A stretch of DNA of 64,000 nt, from the NCBI GenBank assembly GCA_029263395.1, contig JAJCXO010000194.1:18152-82151 (forward strand), read 5' to 3'. The notes beneath the pieces were generated by a model. The model was not told where the DNA came from. It did no database searches and saw only the letters and a list, made by a program, of their open reading frames with translations. Source of the stretch: Acidobacteriota bacterium (GTDB lineage: Bacteria; Acidobacteriota; Thermoanaerobaculia; Multivoradales; J023). The stretch's first letter is position 1. Every line of letters begins with the position of its first letter. The position numbers and the translations under genes were made by a program. This document shows, piece by piece, positions 7,451 through 17,000 of this stretch.

Positions 7451-9924
7451 TGCGCGTCGATTCACCCACTTCGTTTCTGCTCGACGCAGCCAGCGGCTGG
7501 CGAACCGCCCATGGCGATCGTGTCGTCGCGGATTCGCGCCTCGGCTTGCACTTAGGGTCCGCTCCGAACGGTCCGTTAGCCCTGAACTCGGTAGATGGCA
7601 GCCTGGGTGGACTTGTTTTACCGATCGGAATGGCGCTCGATTCGACGGGCATTCTCTACCTGCTCGTTGATGATGCCTCGTCGCGGATCCGTCGCTATGC
7701 TCCGATCGAGCGTCGCTTTGTGGCGATGGGAGAGGACTGGCGAGTCCCGGTCACTCAACCAGCTCAGGTCTTAGAGGCCAAGCTCGAAGTGCCGGAGGTC
7801 GGCGCCGTACTCGATCCTACGGGGCCGTTCGATCCATCGATCTTCAGCTTACCGGCCAACATCGCAATCGTCGGTCAGCATCTATATCTTGCGGATGGTG
7901 ATAGCCGCTCGTTGCAGGTCTTTTTCATAGCGCCGAAATGTCTGATCCTGGCTCATCTCTGGGGACTCGATCCACGGGTCTCCATCCTGTCCGAGCCCAC
8001 CAGCGAGGTTTGGCAGCCGGTGGATGTGGCCTCGCATCGTGGGGCTGCCTACATCCTCGATCGAAGCTCCGGGCGGGTTTATCGTCATCGCCCTGGGTCC
8101 GAGAAGCCTCGGTTGGTGCTCGATGTTCCGGAAGCGAAGGGGCGTTGGAGTCGACTTGCACTGGATCGCAAAGGCCGTCTCTACCTATTCGATCGGTCGG
8201 TGCCGAGACTCGAAGTTTATGAATTGAACGAAGCTGTCTGCGAGCCTGTCGGTTGTGGCTCGGCAGCTGACCAGCCGCTGCGCCAAAGTCCCCTGGCGGC
8301 GCGTCGGATGGGACAGGTTCTGGAGTCGGGAGAAATCCGCAGTCGTTTCCCCGGGCCAGCGATCCGCCTGGATCACAAGGAGCGGTTTTGTCTTCCTGAA
8401 GGCCTGGCACGGTTGTGTGATCGGTGTCCGGAAAGTCCGCCGGTTGACGCACCCCTGGAACTCTGTTCGGTGGCCACCTGTGGGCTATTGTTCGATCGCC
8501 AAGGCGAGCCGGTTGTCGCGCCAGACCCTGCCGAGCCTGGAGGAGTACCGCTGTATTCAAGCTCTGGGGCATGGTTCAGTGACGCTCTCGATAGCGAAGT
8601 CCACCGTTGCCAATGGCACCGTATTGAACTCGCGCTCGGTGACTTGCCGCCTGGTTCACAAGTGGTGGTGAGTACGTTCAGCGCGCAGGAAAATCGTGGT
8701 GCCGAAAAACCTGAAGACTTACCCGACCACCTGTGGGAGACGCGGTTTCGCCTCACCGGACCGATGCAGCCTCCCGAGGCTCCGTCCACCGATCGTGAGC
8801 GACAGGAGGAGCTGCTCGTCCAGAGTGGCACAGGGCGATACCTGTGGCTCCGTCTCGAACTCGTGAGTGATGGCTTTGCGACTCCCCGGGTCGGCTCTAT
8901 GCGGGTCCACTATCCGCGACAGTCCTATATGGCCTACCTTCCGGCGGTTTATTCGTCCGAAGAGGAGAGTCGTTCGTTCCTGGAGCGTTTTCTTTCGATC
9001 GCTCAGACCGAGTGGGATCAACTGGATCGTCGGATCGAAAATGTCGCTGCCATGTTCGATCCACGGGCGGTACCGGAAGGTGAGTTACTCGAGTACCTGG
9101 CGAGCTGGCTGGCGTTGCCGCTGGAAGGAGTCTGGAGCGGAGAGCAGAAACGTCGCATGCTGGAAGCGGCCCCGGCGATCTACACCCATCGTGGGACGTG
9201 TCGCGGCATTTCAGAGATCCTCGCCATCTACCTCTCGAACTCTACCGGTATTGCCCCCGGAGCGCAGCTCGGCTATCCGGTCTTGATCGAAGGCCATCGC
9301 GAGCGACAACACCTTCAGTTGGCGCGTCGTGCTGGCGAGCTAGCTCCGGGCAGGCGTCTTTGGGGGCGCGAGTTGGTCGGGCGCCTCCAACTTGGCGTCT
9401 ATGCGCGAGAGGGTGAAGCACGCTTGGTTTCGACCGGTGACCCGGAACGGGATTTGTTCCACGAATACGCTCATCGCTTTCGGGTGTTCGTGCCCGCAGC
9501 TTGGGTTCGTCATGGCGAGGACGAACAGCGATTGCGACGTGCCCTGGATGTTGAGAAGCCGGCGCACGCAGGTTATGAACTGTGTTTGGTGGAACCACGG
9601 TTTCGAATCGGTCGGCAATCGACGTTGGGACTCGATTCGGTGGTCGGAGCGATTCCGCGGGCAAGTCTCTACTGCCCGCATCACGATGTGGATCCAGCCC
9701 CCAGCCTGGCGCCGAGGTTTCGGCTCGGTTACGACACGGTGTTGGCGTGCCGGCCCAGTCCGAATCCTGGACCACCACCGCTGCCAGCACCACGGGGTGT
9801 ACTGGGGCAGGACGCAGTATTGGGGCGCGAGATGCTGCTGGCTGCGGCCGCCACTAAGAGTACGACTGTGCCCGTCACGATCGAGAACGTCACGACCGAG
9901 ACCATGAGTTCGAGCGCGAGCTAA
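7450..9924 (+). CDS. tail protein I-type baseplate protein fused to NHL-like beta-propeller
   Basis: 824 residues. Residues ~50-275 contain several NHL-like blades ('GMALDSTGILYLLVDD', 'PANIAIVGQHLYLADGD', 'RLALDRKGRLYLFDRS'). A Cys-rich joint follows (~330-350), then a jelly-roll-like stretch. Residues ~490-620 match the eCIS tail protein I domain (Afp12): 'YMAYLPAVYSSEEESRSFL', 'RRIENVAAMFDPRAVPEGEL', 'APAIYTHRGTCRGISEIL'. The last 200 residues are unfamiliar. Afp12-like proteins cap the wedge periphery and attach fibres, so the propeller may be an external binding platform. The domain call is firm, the propeller role is inferred. Confidence 0.85.
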   Translation: MRVDSPTSFLLDAASGWRTAHGDRVVADSRLGLHLGSAPNGPLALNSVDGSLGGLVLPIGMALDSTGILYLLVDDASSRIRRYAPIERRFVAMGEDWRVPVTQPAQVLEAKLEVPEVGAVLDPTGPFDPSIFSLPANIAIVGQHLYLADGDSRSLQVFFIAPKCLILAHLWGLDPRVSILSEPTSEVWQPVDVASHRGAAYILDRSSGRVYRHRPGSEKPRLVLDVPEAKGRWSRLALDRKGRLYLFDRSVPRLEVYELNEAVCEPVGCGSAADQPLRQSPLAARRMGQVLESGEIRSRFPGPAIRLDHKERFCLPEGLARLCDRCPESPPVDAPLELCSVATCGLLFDRQGEPVVAPDPAEPGGVPLYSSSGAWFSDALDSEVHRCQWHRIELALGDLPPGSQVVVSTFSAQENRGAEKPEDLPDHLWETRFRLTGPMQPPEAPSTDRERQEELLVQSGTGRYLWLRLELVSDGFATPRVGSMRVHYPRQSYMAYLPAVYSSEEESRSFLERFLSIAQTEWDQLDRRIENVAAMFDPRAVPEGELLEYLASWLALPLEGVWSGEQKRRMLEAAPAIYTHRGTCRGISEILAIYLSNSTGIAPGAQLGYPVLIEGHRERQHLQLARRAGELAPGRRLWGRELVGRLQLGVYAREGEARLVSTGDPERDLFHEYAHRFRVFVPAAWVRHGEDEQRLRRALDVEKPAHAGYELCLVEPRFRIGRQSTLGLDSVVGAIPRASLYCPHHDVDPAPSLAPRFRLGYDTVLACRPSPNPGPPPLPAPRGVLGQDAVLGREMLLAAAATKSTTVPVTIENVTTETMSSSAS

Positions 9925-9935
9925 GGAGATTCTGA

Positions 9936-11042
9936 ATGGACAACAAGCCAATCAGTTGGGAGAACAACCAGCGCCCCGTCGTGACGACGCGCAATCGGTT
10001 CTTCAATGGCAAATACATGAGTGCCCGCGAGTTTGCTCGCGAGCAAGACTATTTCCTCAGCCGTCACCGGCTGATCAATCGTCTTCACGTGGGTTCTGGC
10101 ATCGCTTGTGGCCTGCTCGTCGAGCCGCATCCCAATCCGACCTGCCCCAACTTTGTCGTGGTGCGGGCTGGGGTTGCGATCGACGCCTGGGGACGAGAGT
10201 TGATTCTCCGAAAAGACACCCCCTTCGAGCTCCCGGATTTGGCATCCACGGGCGAGGTGTTGCTCGGCCTCCGATACGTAGAGGAGACGGTGGAATCGGT
10301 GCCGGTGCTTTATACCGAAGAGGGAAAGAACCGTCAGGAAGCCAACTGGGTGCGTGAGAATGTCTGCTTGGAGGCCCTCGCCCTCGATGGCGCTCCTGCC
10401 GGATGCTGGTCGCGAGCCGATAGTTCGGTAACGCTGAGCTCAGCCAGTGGTTGTTTGGATGTTGACTCACCTTGTGACGACCGCGTCCCTCTAGCTCTAC
10501 TGCGATTCCACAAAGAAAGCGGTTTGGAGATCGACAGCTCAGGGCGGCGTCAGTTGCCAACACCCGGTCAACATTTGACCCGGATCACGGGTTGTAGCTG
10601 GCCGCACGGGGGATCTATGTCACTCAACGAGCTTCGCAGCGCCGGAGGGCGCTTGGAGGTTCGGTTTGATCGGCCGTTGGCTGCTTCCAGCAGTGACGAG
10701 CAAGGGATTGATGTGCACACGTTTCAGGTCCATTTCGGCCACACAGAGAGCGGGCTGAGGCCGGCTTCGAGTGCGAGTGGGGTATCCCCCGAAGCCGATG
10801 GCTCGCGGGCAATTTTTCAACTTGCGGCCAGTTTTTTCGAAGGCGAGGCAAGCCTTGCCGGTCAGACGATTTACGTCACTCTGCATTGTGACTTCATTTT
10901 GGACAACCAAGGCCATCCGGTGGATGGGAATCACCTGGGCGGGCGACTCCCTTCGGGCAACGGATCTCCCGGCGGGACGTTTCGGAGCTGGTTCCACGTC
11001 GAGGAAGAGGCTCAGGTAGTCAATAGAGAGGAACTGTCATGA
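9936..11042 (+). CDS. eCIS accessory protein with shared N-terminal module and Ig-like domain
   Basis: 368 residues. The N-terminal ~110 residues ('RFFNGKYMSAREFAREQDYF', 'GSGIACGLLVEP', 'VAIDAWGRELIL') belong to a module repeated in the next three genes. The C-terminal third resembles a bacterial Ig-like (Big_5/SbsA) domain: 'YVTLHCDFILDNQGHPVDGN' and 'GGTFRSWFHV'. There is no signal peptide or membrane segment. Proteins of this kind recur after Afp12-like genes in eCIS loci; a role in baseplate periphery or fibre attachment is inferred. AAGGAG precedes the ATG, and the stop overlaps the next gene by 4 bases (ATGA). Confidence 0.75.
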   Translation: MDNKPISWENNQRPVVTTRNRFFNGKYMSAREFAREQDYFLSRHRLINRLHVGSGIACGLLVEPHPNPTCPNFVVVRAGVAIDAWGRELILRKDTPFELPDLASTGEVLLGLRYVEETVESVPVLYTEEGKNRQEANWVRENVCLEALALDGAPAGCWSRADSSVTLSSASGCLDVDSPCDDRVPLALLRFHKESGLEIDSSGRRQLPTPGQHLTRITGCSWPHGGSMSLNELRSAGGRLEVRFDRPLAASSSDEQGIDVHTFQVHFGHTESGLRPASSASGVSPEADGSRAIFQLAASFFEGEASLAGQTIYVTLHCDFILDNQGHPVDGNHLGGRLPSGNGSPGGTFRSWFHVEEEAQVVNREELS

Positions 11043-14000
11043 CAACACCTAAGCACGGTTTGGACTTGTCGGCATCTCAGCTGCTAGCGGACAACAAGGG
11101 GACGGATTCCAAGTGTGACGACCATGACGATTGCAGCTCGGCGATCGTCAGGCCTCAGTTCTTCTGTGGTCAATTGCTCACTGACGAAGATTTGACGTCG
11201 CTCGTCGATTGGACGAGGGACAGGCTACGTTTGGCCCGTTATCGCCACGGTTGGGGTGTCGTGACCGGTCTCGAGGTTGAATGTGTTCCGCAGACGGCGT
11301 CGCGGGTACGCGTCACCCCGGGCTATGCAATCGATCACAAGGGGCACGATATTTTGGTTGGCGCAGCGGCCGAGATCGATCTCGCCGCGGCCTGTGAGAA
11401 AGAGCTCCACAAAGGGCTGTGCGGCGAGCAGGGCGGTGACAAGTCCTTGGATAGCGATCTCGATCGGCCGCTGCCGATACCAATGCCACCTTCCGGGGAC
11501 GGTCAGACGTTCGCGGTGGACCTGTCTCTGCATTACCGTGAGATTCCAGCCGAACCTCAGAGTGCTCTCGGCTCCAGCTCTTGCAAGGAGATCGCCGAGT
11601 GTGAATTCAGTCGCGTCGAGGAAAGTTTCGAACTCGCTTGGACACCTGCTTTGTTGCGCAGCAACCCGTTGGCGACCAACGCACAACGGTGGCTCGAGGA
11701 GTATCGCAAGACGCTGGAGGTACTGAGTCAGATTCGCCAAGCGTTTGTTGATGTCGGAGGCCGTGGCAACGATATTCGGCAACGGTTGCTCGACTGGATC
11801 GACTTGCACCCGCCGACGCAGTTCTGCTTCATTCGCTCCTTGGTTTGCAACCTGGAAGCCAGTGAGTTGGCCAACGAAAAGAAGCTCGCGGAAGTACTTT
11901 TCTGGCTGGTACAGGACCGACGTAACGCCTTTGTCGCACGCACCGTCGAATGTGTACCGGAGAGTGCTGGCGTGTTGTTGGCCCGGGTCTATATGAGTGC
12001 CGGTGCGGCGGGTGGCTGTCGAGTGGAGCGAATCGATACGCATCAGCCGAATCGTCGGCCGTTGCATCGCGATCGTTGGCCGGCGCCTTCGGGGCAGGTC
12101 AATCTGGCGGGCTGGTTGTGGCATCAGAAGGGTGACGTCTGCACTGCTCTCGACGATCTCGGAGTCGAGGTTCGTCGCCAGGTAGATTTTGAGCTGCCAG
12201 CAACCTTGCAGGAACTCGAGGAACGGCTCGATGACGATCCCTGGACACCCTGTGGTAAGCCGGTATGCCTCGAGGTCTACGCACCTCACGACAAGGACGA
12301 CTTGTTGGGCGAGAGGGTGGTGGGCTTCCGTTGTGACGAGGTACCGCTCGGATTACAAGTCGAGAAAACGTCGGTGCAGAGCGTAGCGCGAGCTGGTGAG
12401 GTTGTGATTTACAAGTTCACTTTGCACAACACCGGCGAGGGAGCTCTGACGATCGAGCTCAAGGACTCACTGATCGGTTTGGTGACCAGTGCCATCCACC
12501 TCATCCCGAAAGCGACCACCGTCGTGACCGGCGCCTATGTGGTACCCCCGGACGCTAGCGGCACATTGAGCAACGAGGTGGTTGCCATTGGTCGCAGTGA
12601 CGATGATCGCGAGGTTCTGGCGACTGCCTCTCACAGCCTCAATGTCGAGACCGGCGAGCTCAAGCTGACCAAGAGCGCCAACAAGAGCGCGGCACTGCCT
12701 GGCGAGCGGGTGACCTATACCTTCGAGCTATTCAATGATCGCAGCACTCCGGTGCGCATCAAAGAGCTATCGGATTCCGTCCTCGGTAGCATCTCGACCG
12801 ACTTCGAGGTTTCACCGCAAGAAGATCGAACGTTCCAGCGGAGTTATGTCGTACCGACCGATGTTGGTCAGGAGCTCACCAACACCGCCACCGTCACCGG
12901 GCAGACCTCGGATGGTCAACCGTTGAGTTTGAGCGTGTCGCACACGTTGTTGATCCGTGAGCGGGTGCTTTTCACCCTCGACAAGGAGACGGTGGAAACC
13001 TCCGCGATACCCGGACAGGACGTGACCTACCGGTTCACCCTGGAGAACAAGGGCAACATCCCAGTTACGGTTGACCTCGACGACAGCCTGTTGGGTGCCG
13101 TCGGCGATGCGATCGTGCTGGCTGCGGGTCAGCAGCAAGTGATCGACCAGGCCTACACGGTGCCGGAAACCACTGGCAGGGATCTCCGAAACCTTGCTAC
13201 GGCGGTGGGCCGAAGTACCGATGGCCAAGCGTTGACCGTCGAAGCCAAACACACGCTTCCGATCGTCACTGATGGCAGCATCGACATCGCCAAGAGCTGT
13301 GATCGAGATATCGCGCTGCCAGGGGACATCGTGCAGTACACCTTCGATTTGTCGAACACCGGCCGGGCGTCAGTGTCGGTGACCGCCACCGATGACCTAC
13401 TCGGTGAAGTGATAAGCAATCACCCGCTACAGCCGGGTGAAAACCACCAGGCGACGGTGGACTTCGAAGTACCGCTCGACGCTTTGGGACGCATCGACAA
13501 CGAGGTCACGGCGGTCGCGGAGGCCGCGAGCGGCGCAACATTCGAGTCGAAAGATCGCCACAGTCTTCGGGTGGTCAAGGAAGGATTGACGGTCACCAAG
13601 ACCTGTGACATCAACCCGGCGCGTCCGAATGAGAATGTGGGTTACAACTTCAAGATCAGAAATCTCCTCGATGTCGATGTTCTTGTTGATGTGACCGATG
13701 ACTTGCTAGGCGAGCTGGCAACGGATGAGAACATCCGCCCTGGGCAGGTCTACGAGACTAAACGACCCTTTGTCGTCCCGGCAGATGCGACCGGAACGAT
13801 CACCAACACGGTCACCGCCATAGCTCGTGGTTCCCGGGATGGGAGTCAGCTTCCGGGCAGCGGCAGCGTGATCGCAGCGACGGGATACCTGGTGCCGAAC
13901 CAGCCGCAGATTCAGCCCGCTTCTTTGGTGCCGCAACCGACATCCCTGCTGATGCAAGTCATCTGGCAGGGCGAGATTGGCTGGACTCGCAAGGTCCCGA

Positions 14001-17000
14001 TTCTGCGCGATATTCCGCAATGGGACCAGGCAGGTGGTTGGGGGCCGCATACGTTGTCCGAGACCTATCCCGGGACTGGTGAGTTCCAGGCGGTGAGCTC
14101 CTTCGTCACTGGCAGTCTGCTCTTCACTTGGATGATTCGTGGCGGTGAGTTGTGGACCAAGGCCGATCTGGTGCCTGGTGGGCCGCCACCACCAGCGGAT
14201 CTGTCGCGGCCGTGGCAGCTGGAGGTTGGTGTTTCATTTCCGACCAGCGGTGAGGTCGACGCCATGATGGTGTATGTCCTCGGCGGGTCGGTGCACGTGC
14301 AGATGTGGAGTGATGCTCAGAAGTGGACCGGTTCCTTACCGTTGTCCGGGGCGACCCGGTTTCAGGAGATCAGCAACTGGGTAGGACCGGATGCGGTTCC
14401 CGAGTATCCCGGTTCGGGTGACGTCCATGCGCACTTCGGTGTCGTTTCTGGACGGTCGTTCTACGAGAGTGTGTGGCGTGACGAACAGGAATATCAGCGG
14501 GTCGTTCCGATCAACAACAGTAACGAGGTGGTGTGGCTGAAGGGACGGATCTGGACGGGTCTGGACTTCGAGATCATTGCTACTGATACGCACGATCTGC
14601 GGATTGGGCCCGAAGTTGCCCTGCGGGTTGTCAAGACCTGCGACAAACCGATTGCAGAGTCCGGCGAGCGGGTTGGCTACAACTTCGAGATCTTCAACGA
14701 CGGCACCGAGAGCCTGGCGATCTGGGCGAGCGATAACCAGTTTGGCTCTCTATTGGCGGACAAGCTGCTCGCTGGTGGTGAGAGCTTGAGTCTCGATCGG
14801 TTCCTGACCGTGCCGTCCAATCCCGATTTAAAACGCTTGGAGAACACTGTGACGGTACTCGGCCGTGGTGCTCGTCAGGGTAGCGGTATCCCTGGGAACG
14901 AGTATGTGCTCGGCTCGACGGCCTACTTTGTGGCCAACCGTTATTACCAGGAGGTGTGGACCAAGAACACCGTCTGGCGGCGCTCGATGCCCGTACAACG
15001 AGGAACCATCTATTGGCATGCGGCAGACGCGTGGACGCCGGAGAAGCAAAACTTCGTGACCTCTGGCGAACTGCAAGCCGTCGCAACGTTCGTGCTCGAT
15101 AACCAGCTGCATATCTGGGTGTGGCGGGCGAATCAGCTGTTGACCCGTACGGTCTCGATCATCAACGGCCAGTTGCGTTACGACCGTCAAGGTCCGTGGA
15201 AGCCTGCCGGGGTGGCGGATCACTTCCCTGGAACCTCGACAATCGACGCCATGGCAGCGTACGTCTTGGACAATAGTGTCCGGTTGACGTTTGTCCGTGG
15301 CCAACAGATCTGGACGCGTAAGCTAGCGATCATCAACAAGGTCATTCGCTGGGACCGCTCGGTCTGGGACGGCCCGGTCGAAGTCCGAAACTTGCCTGGT
15401 GGCCGGCCGCTGCAGTCGTATGCCACCGAGCTCATTGCCGGCCGACTCTACGAATCTTACTGGCGTGGGCAGATTCAATGGCAGCGGTCGATTCCGATCA
15501 TCAACGGCGAGCCGCGTGCGGACCGCTCCGAGCCTTGGACGAACCTCAATATCAAGGTCACTGCATCGGATTCCCATGTGCTGACGGTGAACCAGGCGCT
15601 GCGGCTCCTCAAGACCTGCAGCACCAACATCGCAAGCCGTGGCGAGGTTGTCACCTACACCTTCGAGGTCACCAACCTCGGTGCCTCGCCAGCGTCTGTT
15701 TACAGTATCGAGGACGATTGGCTCAAGACGATTCCAATCACTCTCAAGAAGCCTCTCGAATCCGGCGAGTCGTTCACCGTCTCGCGTGACTTCGAGGTGC
15801 CCAAGATTGCGGTCGATCCGTTGGTCAACGTCGCGACGGTCAAGGCCACGTCACCCGATCGCAGGCAGCTCGAGGCCACCGCGAGCCACACCTTACAAAT
15901 CCGTCAGGCTCCAGAGCTTGTCTTGACCAAACAATGTAAGCAGTCGCAGGCACATCGTGGCGACTTTGTGCACTACATCTTCGGGATGACCAACAACAGT
16001 CAAGAGACGATGTGGATTTACCGCCTGGAAGATTCGGTACTCGGCATCGTGCCGCTGTTCAACCAAAAAGCAGCCGATCCTAGTACCGAAATCGATGAAT
16101 TCAGGCCACTTGATCAACTCCAGCTGGACCCGGGAGAAACCCACAGACTCGAGCGCTCCTATCAGATCCCCAAGGATGCGCCCAATCCCCTGGTCAACAA
16201 GGCGACGGTGCGGGCGCGAGCCCATCAGCGCGAATTCCGCGCCAGTGCGTCGCACAGCCTGACGGTCGAGCCTGCTGCTCAGGTGACGATCGACAAAACC
16301 TGTGATGTCAACCCGGCGTCACCGGGAGCGACCGTGAACTACACCTTCGATGTTTACAACGGCGGGGCGACGGAGTTGCACGCTCAGGTCTTCGACGACT
16401 TGCTCGGTCTCATTGGGCCAATCGACTTGAAACCTCAGCAAAGCAGTACGTTGAAGACCAGTTTCGAAGTCCCGAAGAACGCGAAGGGAGAGATCATCAA
16501 CACCGCCAGCGTGATCACCAATGGTGGAGATGACGATGTACTCCCCGGCACCGGCGAGCTCCAGGCACGGGCAACCTATCTGGGTTTGCACAGGGACATC
16601 CTCCAGTACAAGGGTTACCTTCGGCAGTTGTTATGGCGTGGAGGCCAGCAGTGGTACCGGGTTGTTCCGTCGAGTGGCGGGGTTATCCAATGGCACCTGG
16701 CGCGTCCGTGGGTTAACTTCCAGAAGCACATCGTGCCTGGTCCTGGCAAGGTTCAAGCGGCCTCGTTCTATATTTTGGGCAACCGCTCGGCCTTCAGTGT
16801 TTGGATCGACAACAAGCGCTGGGTGCGGCTATTCCCGTTGCGCAACGAGCTCATTGATGCCACTAACCCGGTCGATCCTTGGATCGGTGCTGGCACCCTC
16901 GCCAACTACCCCGGCCGGGGCGATATCCAGGCCGAGGCGACCCAGCGGGTCGGAAGCTTCCTGTATCAATTCATTTGGCGCGACAACGCGGAGTGGTATC

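Noticed and set aside
11225..12289. 354-codon open frame opposite the giant gene
   Set aside because: Antisense to the shared module region, no recognisable domain.
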